A stretch of 31,102 nucleotides of DNA from a virus. Of the stretch, positions 7,756 to 15,757 are shown one piece after another; the stretch's first letter is position 1; each line of letters opens with the position of its first letter. The position numbers were made by a program, and so were the translations under genes. The stretch is taken from positions 1-31,102 of the IMG/VR virus record IMGVR_UViG_3300042691_012312; one strand, given 5' to 3'. The notes below the pieces were generated by a model that saw only the letters and a program-made list of their open reading frames with translations, was not told the DNA's origin and ran no database searches.

Positions 7756-9809
7756 CCCGCCGACCGCCACGAGGTGCCGTTGCTGCGCTCGAACTCGCGG
7801 ATCGCGTCGACCACGACCCGGCCCGCCTGGGCAGGATCCAGAGCGTTCACGGTGATCGAGTAGGACCGGCCGCCGCCGACGTTCGGGTGCACGTACCCGG
7901 ATGCGCCCATCGTGACGATCTCCGGGCCGCGCTCCCCGACGAGGTAGGTGCCGCCCGCCATCACCGGACCACCCGTGGCGCGAGTGCCGTCGAGGAAGGA
8001 CCAGTCGATGTTCGGGATGGGCGGCGGCGTGTACAACGAGCCCGGCGACGAGCGGCCCGAGACGACGTTGGTGATCGCCTGCAACTCGCGCGCCTTGCGG
8101 AGCGCCAGGTCCAGGTCGCCCTGCTCGACGGCGAGCGCGATCTCCATCACGATCGGGTGATCGTCGAGCCGACCCGTGGACTCGGCCAGCAACGCCACCG
8201 CAGCGACCGCATCGAAGACCTCGTCCTTCGCGTTCGCAGCGCCGGTGAACATGGCGGCGAAGGCTTCCTCCATCTGCTGCTTGGCGTTGTCGATCGCCTC
8301 GCCCTCATCGAGCGCGTCCCGCAGCAGCTCGAACGCCGTGCGAGTCTCGTCGGTCGCCTCGGCCGCTTCCTCGGTGACGTCCCGGTAGTCGGCCATCCGA
8401 TCCCGGGCCACCAGGCTCGCGTCGGCCAGCTCGCCCAGGCTGACGCCGGCAAGACGTGCGGTGCGCTCGACGTTGGCCTGCGCCACGGGGATTCTGCCCA
8501 GCTCGGTGACGAGCTCTCGGAACCCGGTCTTCCCCAGGTCGGCGTCGCCGACTGCGTCGAGGAGCTTCTGCGAGAAGTCGGCGAACGCCGCCTCGCCACC
8601 CAGCGCCGCTTCGGCCAGGTCGGCCGTCGTCATCCCGGCGGCCTCCATCGTGGCCGCCAACGCCGGCATGTCAACGATCATGTCGTTGATCTGCTGGCGG
8701 AGAGCGTTGACGTCGCCGTCGGCGTTCCCGAACGCGTTCTCCCACCGGCTGAGGACCGCCTCGACCTCGGCGGCGCGCTGCTGCATCTGGATCAGCACGC
8801 CGGTGGCCGCGGCCAGCGCACCGGTGAACGCCACGACCTTCGTCGTGCCGAACCGCTCCGTCAGCTGGCCGAGCCCGGATCGCAGCTCGATCGCCTTCCC
8901 GATCACCGTCGACAGCGCACCGCCAGCCAGCAGCAGGCCGGTGCCCCACGTAGCTACGGTGGTCACCAGACCGTCGGTGCGCTCGTTCAGGCTCATCACG
9001 CCGCCGAGCAGATCGTTGGCGGCGCCTAGGACGTCCTCCATGATCGGCAGCACCTGCTCGCCGAGGGCAGCCTGGAAGTCCTCCCACTGGGCGGTGAGGC
9101 GGCGCTGTGCGTTGGCGGCGCCGTCGGCAGTGTTCGCGAAGTCGCCCTGGTAGCGGCTGGTCTGCTCCATGATGAGCGCCAACGTCGCCTGCGCCTTGCC
9201 GTTCGCGTCGACCTGCGACGTGGACGCAGCGAGGCCCATCTCGACGGCCTTGAGCCGGACCGCCTCGTCGGACAGCATCACGTTGAACGCCCGGATCGGT
9301 TCCGTCTCGCCGCGGATCGCCGAGCCGAGCGCCTGCACGGCTTCGGCCGGTTCCCGGTTGAACGCCGATCCGAGATCGGACGCCAGCCGGGTCAGGTCGA
9401 TCGACAGATCGGCCGCCTCGGTCTGCGTGAACCCGAGGTTCTGGAGCAGCCCGCCGAACGACGCCGTCGCCTCCCGGGCCGCCCGCTCCGACTGGCCGAG
9501 CGCCTCGGCCGCGGTCTGAGCGAACGCGGACACCTCGTCGGCGGCAGCGCCGAACGTGATGTTGGTGATGTTCGTCGCCTCGGCCAGGTCGCTCGCAGCG
9601 CCCGCCGCCTTCACCAGCCCGGCCGCGGCGAGACCGCCGGCGGCGAGCATCGCCGCACCGGCCCGGGTCATGCCGACGCCGAGCTTGTCGATCTTCGACT
9701 CGACACCGCCGAGCTTCTCGTCGGCGGCCTTGCCGACCTGCTCGAAGCCCTTGATGGCGTCGCCGACGTCGGCCTCGATGATGAATCGGAGGCGCTCGGC
9801 GATGCTCAC
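7752..9809 (-). CDS. Tail tape measure protein
   Basis: A 685-residue protein, the longest gene here, in the canonical place after the frameshifted tail chaperone and before the minor tail genes. It has an N-terminal helix (AERLRFIIEADVGDAIKGFE), Ala/Gly-rich hydrophobic stretches at about 50-75 and 290-310 (LLLAGGALSTVIGKAIEL), and long Ala-rich helices such as AAREATASFGGLLQNLGFTQ, as in TP901-type tape measures. At about 1.5 angstrom per residue a tail near 100 nm is expected (inference). It starts with GTG at 9809. The C-terminus contains GGPVMAGGTYLVGERGPEIV, a segment common at tape-measure ends. Confidence 0.95.
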   Translation of the reverse strand: MSIAERLRFIIEADVGDAIKGFEQVGKAADEKLGGVESKIDKLGVGMTRAGAAMLAAGGLAAAGLVKAAGAASDLAEATNITNITFGAAADEVSAFAQTAAEALGQSERAAREATASFGGLLQNLGFTQTEAADLSIDLTRLASDLGSAFNREPAEAVQALGSAIRGETEPIRAFNVMLSDEAVRLKAVEMGLAASTSQVDANGKAQATLALIMEQTSRYQGDFANTADGAANAQRRLTAQWEDFQAALGEQVLPIMEDVLGAANDLLGGVMSLNERTDGLVTTVATWGTGLLLAGGALSTVIGKAIELRSGLGQLTERFGTTKVVAFTGALAAATGVLIQMQQRAAEVEAVLSRWENAFGNADGDVNALRQQINDMIVDMPALAATMEAAGMTTADLAEAALGGEAAFADFSQKLLDAVGDADLGKTGFRELVTELGRIPVAQANVERTARLAGVSLGELADASLVARDRMADYRDVTEEAAEATDETRTAFELLRDALDEGEAIDNAKQQMEEAFAAMFTGAANAKDEVFDAVAAVALLAESTGRLDDHPIVMEIALAVEQGDLDLALRKARELQAITNVVSGRSSPGSLYTPPPIPNIDWSFLDGTRATGGPVMAGGTYLVGERGPEIVTMGASGYVHPNVGGGRSYSITVNALDPAQAGRVVVDAIREFERSNGTSWRSAG

Positions 9810-9810
9810 G

Positions 9811-10367
9811 TCAGCCCCCTTCCGCCCGCCGGCGGTCGATCATCTGCCACAGCAGCGACGACAGGTCACCGACCCGCTCGGCGCGAATCTCCGAAGGGCG
9901 CCACTGCCGCAACGTCGCCACGTGGTCGACGTAGGCCGTCAGCGGCCACGGGACAAAGGGCGCCGAGCCACCTCGACCTGCTGCACGGCGTTGAGCATTG
10001 CGTCGCCTGCCAGCGGACCCGCTGCTGCGCGAGCCTCGGCGCGAGACATGCCGCAGCGGTGTTCGAACACGGCCGTCAGGATGGCGCGCATGTTCGCCGC
10101 TGCTGCCAGTGGCGCTATCTGCGTCCACGGCTTCTTCACGATCTCCTCGACCGCACACCACTCGTCGAGCGTGAGGTCGTGTTCAGCGATCACCATGTCG
10201 GCGCCGGCGACCGGCGACGGAATGACGAGCTGCCACGTGAAGGAGCGCAGTCGCTCCTCTTGGCGGGTAACGAGCGCCTGGAACACGTCGACTAGATCGC
10301 CGTCGAGGCGCCCGTCGATGATCGCGTCGAGCAGCTCGGACACGTCGGGCGTCGCGACCTCACTCAC
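9811..10367 (-). CDS. Tail assembly chaperone, long frameshifted form (lambda GT-like)
   Basis: A -1 shift at C CCT TTG (9954-9960) joins the first 138 residues of the short form to a 47-residue extension that starts VPWPLTAYVDHVATLRQWRP and ends DRRRAEGG at 9811. The total is 185 residues. The extension frame has no good start of its own near the shift and is proline/tryptophan-rich like other T extensions. The coordinates cover both frames, so translating straight through gives the wrong tail. The long form is thought to link tape measure and tail-tube protein. Confidence 0.85.
9939..10367 (-). CDS. Tail assembly chaperone, short form (lambda G-like)
   Basis: A 142-residue product of the unshifted frame, ending VARRPLSRGR. 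It starts with GTG at 10367, overlapping the upstream stop (GTGA). It is mainly helical and acidic in its first third (SELLDAIIDGRLDGDLVDVF), as expected for a G-type chaperone that binds the tape measure during tail assembly. The slippery heptamer C CCT TTG lies at 9954-9960, just before the stop. The function comes from position and the frameshift arrangement rather than sequence similarity. Confidence 0.87.
   Translation of the reverse strand: MSEVATPDVSELLDAIIDGRLDGDLVDVFQALVTRQEERLRSFTWQLVIPSPVAGADMVIAEHDLTLDEWCAVEEIVKKPWTQIAPLAAAANMRAILTAVFEHRCGMSRAEARAAAGPLAGDAMLNAVQQVEVARRPLSRGR
9954..9960 (-). other. Programmed -1 frameshift slippery site C CCT TTG
   Basis: In the frame of the short chaperone the bases read C CCT TTG, a perfect X XXY YYZ heptamer. 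After slippage the tRNAs re-pair on CCC TTT and reading continues at GTC. The site lies between the tail-tube genes and the tape measure, exactly where siphophages shift. I did not identify a definite downstream pseudoknot by eye. Confidence 0.88.
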
Positions 10368-10993
10368 TTCATCATCTCCCACAGCACCGTTCGCCTCATC
10401 TCGGCGGCCTGAGCCTTCGTCGCGGATGGCACCGCTCGCCGTGCCGCCGACTGGAACGTCGGCCGGCCCTTGGTGCCGCGGTGGCGCGCGTACAGGCGTG
10501 GCCGCTGCGCTCCGGGGATGCTGAGTGCCTGCTTGCCCGACGCCGAGTCCTTCGTCTGCGATAGTCCCATCAGCCGACCGATGCCGAGCCCGGGACCTTC
10601 GGACAGGGCTGACGCAGTCGTGACCCTCGCGCCGTTCACGCGTCGCGTCATGGACGCAACACCGCCGAGCGCCTCGGCGCGTCGCCGACGAGTGCCGCCG
10701 ACGCCCTTGGCAACGATGAAGTGCTCGGACGTCGGGTTGTTCCACAAATGGATCGGCGGGGCTGCCACGACCAGTACCCGACCTTCGGTCTGGCGGCGCA
10801 GGAGCACGCCGGGCCAGGGCCGTCGTGCGATCTGGGTGGTGCCAGCCTTGACGCCTCGCGCTGCGAACTCCGCCTCGATGATCCCCTTGAAGACCTCGGC
10901 TGCGGCCATGTTCGCCGCTGGGTACGCCTTGGTGAGCGCGCCCTTGCCGCGACTGATGGCTTGCACCAGGCCGTCGACCGAGTGGACGGTCAC
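10364..10993 (-). CDS. HK97 gp10-like tail-completion / head-tail protein
   Basis: A 209-residue basic protein, GTG start at 10993. The C-terminal segment LYARHRGTKGRPTFQSAARR followed by a helix ending LWEMMK resembles the HPGTKxxPF segment near the end of HK97 gp10-like proteins. The earlier HLWNNPTSEHFIVAKG resembles their histidine-containing middle. This family helps join or finish the tail. The position is unusual: such genes normally precede the tail-tube gene, whereas here it follows two tube paralogs and precedes the chaperone. The family call is tentative. Confidence 0.62.
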   Translation of the reverse strand: MTVHSVDGLVQAISRGKGALTKAYPAANMAAAEVFKGIIEAEFAARGVKAGTTQIARRPWPGVLLRRQTEGRVLVVAAPPIHLWNNPTSEHFIVAKGVGGTRRRRAEALGGVASMTRRVNGARVTTASALSEGPGLGIGRLMGLSQTKDSASGKQALSIPGAQRPRLYARHRGTKGRPTFQSAARRAVPSATKAQAAEMRRTVLWEMMK

Positions 10994-10994
10994 G

Positions 10995-11405
10995 TCAGAT
11001 GGTGCCCATGGTGACGGTGCCCGTGCAGGTGATCGTCGCCGAGAACGTCGCCGCCGACCCGACCTGTGCGTTCATCGAGAAGGACGACACGTACGCCTCG
11101 GCGGTGATGGTCGGGTAGCCGGCGGTGTTGCCCATCGGCCGGTACTGGATCGACCGGGTCGTGCCGGACTGGCGGATCCCGGCGATCTGCGCGTACAGCA
11201 CGGAGTCGAGCGGACCGGAGATCGACAGGGTCGTCCCGGCGAGACCTTCGAGGTACTGGCGGGCGCTCACGCCCAGCGTGGTGACCTCGGTAGCGTCGAT
11301 CGCGTCCGCCAGGTTGGCGGTGTCGACGAACTGGGTGATGTCGGTGAGGGTCCCGGCAGCGTTGTCGAGGCTGACGGTGGCGACCCGGGAGTGTGCCTTC
11401 GGCAT
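10995..11405 (-). CDS. Tail-tube (major tail) protein paralog B, single domain
   Basis: A 136-residue protein with segments VTTLGVSARQYLEGLAG, SISGPLDSVLYAQIAGIRQS and PTITAEAYVSSFSMNAQVGS, ending in strands SATITCTGTVTMGTI. The layout, with an extended loop then TFSATI at the end, matches phage tail-tube subunits. It is clearly related to the next gene upstream, sharing MPxxHSR, VTTxxVSARxYLEG, RQxG and AExxxxS. A good AGGAGA ribosome site precedes ATG 11405. Either paralog could be the main tube subunit; this shorter one lacks the extra surface domain. Confidence 0.82.
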   Translation of the reverse strand: MPKAHSRVATVSLDNAAGTLTDITQFVDTANLADAIDATEVTTLGVSARQYLEGLAGTTLSISGPLDSVLYAQIAGIRQSGTTRSIQYRPMGNTAGYPTITAEAYVSSFSMNAQVGSAATFSATITCTGTVTMGTI

Positions 11406-11423
11406 CGGTGTCTCCTGTGGTGG

Positions 11424-12137
11424 TTATCGGCGGGCGAACCCGACAGCGAACGTGGCCGAGGTGAACGTGCCGGACCAGATCGACCGCAGGTAGCGGTTCA
11501 CGGTGGTGCCGGCGGCAACCTCAATGTGCTGCGCTCCGGCGGCGGTCGCAGCGGTGAACGTGACCAGATCGGCCCAGGTGCTGTTGTTGGTCGAGTGCTG
11601 CACCCGGACGGTGATGCTGGTGCCGGTGAACGCCGACACGTGCAGGATCGCGGCGCCGCCGTTGGTGGTGCCGGCCGTGTTGTCGACGCTGGTGCTGTTG
11701 CCGCCCGCCGTCTCCGCCGCGGTCACGTCGTGCAGCGACACGCCGAGGTCGGGGCGGGCGGCGACCTGGAACCCTGCGCCGAACGTGACGGCGTCCGTCA
11801 GCGGCGACGCGTACTCCAGCGACATCAGCTCACCCTCGGCCAGCCACACCTGCTCACCGACCGCGTACCCGGACGGCGCGACGCTGATCGGGTTCTCCAG
11901 GCCGTTCTGCCGCAGCGCGTTCAGCGGCGTCCACAGCTGCGCCACGGTGTTGTCGAGCAGTCCGGCGAAGCTGAACGTGCCTGTCTCCATGCCCTCGAGG
12001 TACTCGCGGGCGCTCACGCACATCGTGGTGACGTCGACCATGTCGACGGTGTGGTCGATCCCGACCTGGCGGATGTGGCACGCCATCGGGATGGCGGCGA
12101 CATGCGCCCGGGTGCGGCGGCTGTGCACGATGGGCAT
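11424..12137 (-). CDS. Tail-tube (major tail) protein paralog A with C-terminal added domain
   Basis: A 237-residue protein. Residues 1-155 match paralog B (VDVTTMCVSAREYLEGMETG, LNALRQNGLENPISVAPSGY, AEGELMSLEYASPLTDAVTF). The last 80 or so residues, from about GGAAILHVSAFTGTSITVRV to the end, form an added beta-sandwich with VQHSTNNSTWADLVTF, a pattern seen in phage surface-display or carbohydrate-binding domains. Paralog B lacks it. A GAGGAG site precedes ATG 12137. A tube decorated by this domain, or one protein for the tube and one for its terminal ring, are both possible. Confidence 0.82.
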   Translation of the reverse strand: MPIVHSRRTRAHVAAIPMACHIRQVGIDHTVDMVDVTTMCVSAREYLEGMETGTFSFAGLLDNTVAQLWTPLNALRQNGLENPISVAPSGYAVGEQVWLAEGELMSLEYASPLTDAVTFGAGFQVAARPDLGVSLHDVTAAETAGGNSTSVDNTAGTTNGGAAILHVSAFTGTSITVRVQHSTNNSTWADLVTFTAATAAGAQHIEVAAGTTVNRYLRSIWSGTFTSATFAVGFARR

Positions 12138-12140
12138 CGA

Positions 12141-12326
12141 CTACTCCTCGTCAGTCTTGGCTGCCCGCTTCCGGGCAGGCGCCGCCGGTTCGATCGCCCC
12201 GCACTCCACGAGCCAGCCGTGGTCGGCGGGCTGGAGGTCGTCGACGACGTCGCCGACCTCGGCACGCTTCGGCTTCCCGGCCGGGGTGCGGTAGTCGATG
12301 CCGGCGAGCACGCGGTACGTGGTCAT
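12141..12326 (-). CDS. Small head-tail region protein, unknown
   Basis: A 61-residue protein: MTTYRVLAGIDYRTPAGKPK, RAEVGDVVDDLQ, HGWLVECGAIEPA and a basic tail RKRAAKTDEE. This compact pattern is common beside phage connector genes. It starts with ATG four bases before the upstream tail-terminator stop (ATGA overlap). The role is unknown; it may be a small connector or assembly factor. Confidence 0.78.
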   Translation of the reverse strand: MTTYRVLAGIDYRTPAGKPKRAEVGDVVDDLQPADHGWLVECGAIEPAAPARKRAAKTDEE

Positions 12327-12745
12327 GGCTGCTCCGTCGTGATGTCGAGCCGGACCGTCAGGACGGCGCCGTAGAAGCCCATCTCTGCGACGTCTTCGAA
12401 CCCGACCACGACGACGCCCTCGACCGACAGGTCGTCGAAGGTCTCGTAGTCGCCGGCGTCTTCGAGCGCCTGGCGGATGCTCTGGTCGCCGCTGTTGGCG
12501 AGGTAAGCGTCGAGCTTCTCCTGTGTCGAGCGGCTGACCTGGCCACCGACCGACAGCGCCAGGCGGAAGCGAACGGTCGTCAACCCTGCGCCGAAGGTCC
12601 GGTTGTACTCCGGCGTTGCATCCATGACGACGATCGCCGGGAAGTGCAACGCTCCGGCGTCCGGGTTGTAGGCGTAGGCGCGCAGGCCGTTGATCGCGCG
12701 CAGCAGGTCCGCGAGCTCCTCGCGCACCTCGGTGAGCGACCGCAT
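12323..12745 (-). CDS. Tail terminator-like protein
   Basis: A 140-residue protein with an alpha/beta pattern typical of tail terminators: an N-terminal helix (TEVREELADLLRAINGLRAY), strands ALHFPAIVVM and VRFRLALSVGG, a helix SIRQALED, and final strands VVVVGFEDVAEMGF and AVLTVRLDITTEQP. It follows the head-tail connector with a one-base overlap (TGATG) and precedes the tube genes, as expected for the ring that stops tail growth and joins head and tail. The assignment rests on position plus pattern. Confidence 0.78.
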   Translation of the reverse strand: MRSLTEVREELADLLRAINGLRAYAYNPDAGALHFPAIVVMDATPEYNRTFGAGLTTVRFRLALSVGGQVSRSTQEKLDAYLANSGDQSIRQALEDAGDYETFDDLSVEGVVVVGFEDVAEMGFYGAVLTVRLDITTEQP

Positions 12746-13374
12746 CAGATCACCAGGAACTGACGCTCGAGCCGCACGTACGGCTTGAGGAGGCGCTGCA
12801 CGTCACCGTCGAGCGGCGACACTCGCACGGACGTGCCATCGCCGGAGAACTCGAGCAGGCCCGCCGGTGCTTCGCGCCGCTTCAGTAGGCGCGACGCCTG
12901 AATCAGCGTCGCCATGCGAACGTCGTCCGGGCAGCTCTGCCAGCCCCACTTCGCGGTCACGCGCACCGTGGCTGCGTCGCCATCCCACGGCCAGTGCTCG
13001 CCCGTGTCGAGGACTCGGATGCGCTCGTAGGGCCAGCCGGGCGTGCCGTAGCGGACGCCGTTCAGCGGTTCCAGCTGCCACATCGACGAGGGCCATGCGA
13101 CCCAGGCGTCATCGGACGTTTCGCGCGTCTCGACCGTCAGCCCGTCGGTCGTCCAGAAGTCATCGACCACGACGACGTCGTGCAGCGTCGGCGCGAACAC
13201 TCGGGCGGTGGCCGCTGCGGCTGCGCCGACGAGCGTGTTGAAGGTGCGGCCGCAGTGCTGCTCGACCGCTCGGTGTGCCGCCGACAACGCGACGGCCACG
13301 TCGGCGTCGTCGAGCACGTCGTCGATGGACAGACGCACCCACCGCTTGAACTCGGCATCGGTCACCCACGCCAT
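12745..13374 (-). CDS. Head-tail connector (gp6-like) protein
   Basis: A 209-residue protein with an N-terminal helix WVTDAEFKRWVRLSIDDVLD, then ALSAAHRAVEQHCGRTFN, as in connectors that form a ring under the portal. The middle is beta-rich (WTTDGLTVETRET, RVTAKWGWQSCPDDVRMATL), and a C-terminal helical part follows (IQASRLLKRREAPAGLLEFS). KWGW followed by a helix is a recurring feature of this family. A good AGGAG site precedes ATG 13374. It sits two genes after the capsid gene. Confidence 0.85.
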   Translation of the reverse strand: MAWVTDAEFKRWVRLSIDDVLDDADVAVALSAAHRAVEQHCGRTFNTLVGAAAAATARVFAPTLHDVVVVDDFWTTDGLTVETRETSDDAWVAWPSSMWQLEPLNGVRYGTPGWPYERIRVLDTGEHWPWDGDAATVRVTAKWGWQSCPDDVRMATLIQASRLLKRREAPAGLLEFSGDGTSVRVSPLDGDVQRLLKPYVRLERQFLVI

Positions 13375-13383
13375 GTTCGGCTC

Positions 13384-13560
13384 CTAGGCCCTGCGTCGGC
13401 GAGGCTTGGGCATCGCCGTCGTTTCGGCGGGCCCGGCGTCGGTTGCGTCGACGCCGGACGCCCGAGCGATCTCGGCGTCGACATCGTCGGTGGGTAGGCC
13501 GCGCTCGATCAGCGACTGGCGCTCCACCTTCAACGCTGCGACGTAGGCGTCGGTGTCCAT
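13384..13560 (-). CDS. Small head protein, unknown
   Basis: A 58-residue protein starting MDTDAYVAALKVERQSLIER, with a DVDAEIARASGVD helix and a basic RRRR end. ATG 13560 is preceded by AGGAGA at a good spacing, which is why it is preferred over an ATG six codons earlier. It lies just after the capsid gene and before the connector. Similar small proteins occur there in many actinophages; the function is unknown. Confidence 0.75.
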   Translation of the reverse strand: MDTDAYVAALKVERQSLIERGLPTDDVDAEIARASGVDATDAGPAETTAMPKPRRRRA

Positions 13561-13600
13561 CGGGTCTCCTGTCGACATGCGATCGGAGGACGTCGAGCGC

Positions 13601-13624
13601 CCCGCCGGACAGGTCTCCGGCGGG
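13601..13624. terminator. Hairpin after the major capsid gene
   Basis: CCCGCCGGA (13601-13609) pairs with TCCGGCGGG (13616-13624) around CAGGTC: a perfect 9-bp stem with no U run. It lies 25 bases past the capsid stop at 13649. It could be a partial terminator that lowers transcription of downstream tail genes relative to capsid, or a 3' RNA stabiliser. Confidence 0.5.
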
Positions 13625-13648
13625 ACGCTGCGACGTCACCCGTGTGGG

Positions 13649-14977
13649 TCAGAACCCGGACGGGGCCGCCTGGCCGGTGCCGGTGATCGCCGAGAAGGCG
13701 GTCGGCCGGGCGCCGGCGGTGAAGGCCACGTAGCGGTACAGCTGGAACCGCACCGTGAGCGTGCCCGAGCCCACGTCGGGCAGCGCCCGGGTGCGGACCG
13801 CGCCTTCCATCAGGTACGCCTGACGGAAGTCGCCGACCACGATCGGGTCCTGGTTGGTGGCCACGGTGGTCGGCATCGTCGCGTCGCTGTAGGTGCCGAC
13901 GCCGAGGACCGAGCCGCGGAAGCCCTGTCCGGCGGAGCCGACCTGATCGGCGCCGATGGCGTTGAACGGACCGTGGGCGACCGGCACGACGAGCGGCCGG
14001 TTCTGGCTGTCGAGCGCCGACGTCATCCAGTTCCAGCGACGAGGATGCATGACGATCGCGTTCGCCGGCAGGAACGAGTTGGTCTCGACGCCGTTCACGG
14101 CCTGCGCGAGCGGCACGTAGAGCAGCGGCACGGTCGGGCTGGCGTTGGTGAACGTGACGGCGTTGATCCCGACCGTGTTCAGGATGCCGCGGACCTGGCC
14201 GGAGCCGCCGGACCCGTTCAGGATCTGCGCGCCGAGGACCCGCTCGTAGTCGGCGAGCAGCTGCCCGTAGATGAGCTGGTCCATGCCGCCGGCGAGCGGC
14301 GACTGCTCGACGAGCTGGATGGAGAGGTCCTGCTGACCGGCGATCGTGACCACGGGGGCGGTCACGGTCGCGGTGACGGCGTCGGTCTCCTGCACCGCAG
14401 CGTTGTCGGCGGTCTGGATCGCGACCTGCGGGCCGGTGGTGATCCGGGGCAGGTTGATCGAGTCGGTCCCGGGCGGCAGCGCCAGCTGGGTGCAGAGGTT
14501 CGCGACGACGCGGCCGGGCCGCGGGAAGTCGCCGAACATGTCCACGAGCCACAGCGGCGGCACGAACTCGCCGCCGGCGCCGTCGGTCCGGGAAATGTCG
14601 CGGGTCTCGACCGCGACCTCGGCGGCGTGACGGCGGAGCCGCTCCCACGCCTGCGGGTCGTTGCGCGTCACGGCCAGGACGGTGTCGCGGACGTGGCTGT
14701 TCGGGGCGCCCTTGCCGTAGGTCTGCGCCTCGGCCCGGACGACGACGCCGCCGACCTTGGGCAGCGGCTTGGCGGCGAGGGCGTTGCGCTCGGCAAGGTC
14801 GGTCAGCTCGGCGATGCGCTCGTCGATGGCCTTGGCCTCGTCGGCGGACCGCTTCACGACCTCGAACTCGTCGGCGGTCAGGTCACGGGCCTCGGACTCG
14901 GCCTTGGCGATGATCTCGTCGGCGGGTGCGACGATCTTGGCGCGCTGCTCGCGCACCATGTCGATGAGGTGGTTCAC
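13649..14977 (-). CDS. Major capsid protein, HK97 fold
   Basis: A 442-residue protein, GTG start at 14977 with GAGGAG upstream. Residues 1-85 or so form a charged helical scaffold-like delta domain (IIAKAESEARDLTADEFEVV). The mature coat begins somewhere around residues 95-125. HK97-type features follow: GAGGEFVPPLWLVDMFGDFP, LPRITTGPQVAIQTADNAAV, VTIAGQQDLSIQLVEQSPL, ANAIVMHPRRWNWMTSALDS, the C-terminal DPIVVGDFRQAYLMEGAVRT and FQLYRYVAFTAGARPTAFSA. It directly follows the prohead protease that would remove the delta domain. Neighbouring order is portal, protease, capsid. Confidence 0.95.
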   Translation of the reverse strand: MNHLIDMVREQRAKIVAPADEIIAKAESEARDLTADEFEVVKRSADEAKAIDERIAELTDLAERNALAAKPLPKVGGVVVRAEAQTYGKGAPNSHVRDTVLAVTRNDPQAWERLRRHAAEVAVETRDISRTDGAGGEFVPPLWLVDMFGDFPRPGRVVANLCTQLALPPGTDSINLPRITTGPQVAIQTADNAAVQETDAVTATVTAPVVTIAGQQDLSIQLVEQSPLAGGMDQLIYGQLLADYERVLGAQILNGSGGSGQVRGILNTVGINAVTFTNASPTVPLLYVPLAQAVNGVETNSFLPANAIVMHPRRWNWMTSALDSQNRPLVVPVAHGPFNAIGADQVGSAGQGFRGSVLGVGTYSDATMPTTVATNQDPIVVGDFRQAYLMEGAVRTRALPDVGSGTLTVRFQLYRYVAFTAGARPTAFSAITGTGQAAPSGF

Positions 14978-15088
14978 GGGTTGTCTCCTCGAGACGTCGT
15001 TGGACGGTGTCGGGGTGACGACGTGGTGGCGCGGCGTGGTGGCCCTGGTCGGGCTCCGGGTCCGGCTCCGGGTTCGTCTCGCCGCCGG

Positions 15089-15757
15089 TCAGGCGGCGGG
15101 GTCGAGGCCGAGCAACGCCCGGGCCTCGGCGAGCGAATACGTGCGCGGCTCCTCGGCCGGCGCATCGGACTCGTCGGAAGGGTCGGCCTCGTCGGCCACG
15201 GGTTCGGCGTCGAGCTCGGCGAGCACGACAGTGCGCTGCTCCGGGGTCAGCGACCGCAGCGACACGAGCGCCCGGTCGACGGACCGGTCGCCGGTCAGCC
15301 CCACGGACGTGTCCTCGTACCACGGGTACGTCACCACGCTGACGTCGTAGAGCACCGTCTCGCGCAGCTCCCGGACGCCATCGACGACCGGGTCGTCGAG
15401 CGCGACGAACGCGAACGACATCTGGTCGATGTCGCCGCGGCTCATCGCCGACACCAGTTCCTGCGCCGTCGGGTTCGCCATGTCGAGCGCGGGCACCTCC
15501 ACGAGGAGGCCACGCTCGTCGACCGACAGCGTCATCGTGCCGGCCTTGGTGCTGGCGAGCGGTACGCCGTCGTGGTTCACGAGCAGGCGCACGTTGTCGC
15601 GCTGGGCGAGCGTGCGGTTGAACGCGCCCCGCTTCACGACCTCGCCGTGCGCCTCGTAGTCGAACACCGCCGCGTACCCGCGAAGGCCGACAGTGCCGTC
15701 AGCGGCACGCCGCACCTCGAGGTGCGTCTCGGTGAACCGGCGCTCGATCGTCTTCAT
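15089..15757 (-). CDS. HK97-type prohead protease
   Basis: A 222-residue protein starting at ATG 15757, which overlaps the portal stop (ATGA). U35 serine-protease motifs are present: an N-terminal strand VGLRGYAAVFDYEAHGEVVK, catalytic H62 in VNHDGVPLAS, and catalytic S114 in QMSFAFVA. The acidic residues in RELRETVLYDVSVVTYPWYE fit the third member of the triad. The C-terminus ends in an acidic tail (EADPSDESDAPAEEPRTYSL) that may act in scaffolding. A strong GGAGGT site lies upstream. It matures the capsid encoded next. Confidence 0.93.
   Translation of the reverse strand: MKTIERRFTETHLEVRRAADGTVGLRGYAAVFDYEAHGEVVKRGAFNRTLAQRDNVRLLVNHDGVPLASTKAGTMTLSVDERGLLVEVPALDMANPTAQELVSAMSRGDIDQMSFAFVALDDPVVDGVRELRETVLYDVSVVTYPWYEDTSVGLTGDRSVDRALVSLRSLTPEQRTVVLAELDAEPVADEADPSDESDAPAEEPRTYSLAEARALLGLDPAA

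Noticed and set aside
14974-15165. Small leftward gene between protease and capsid
   Set aside because: Arg/Pro-rich, overlaps the protease end, and lacks a ribosome site; the gap itself carries only the capsid ribosome site.
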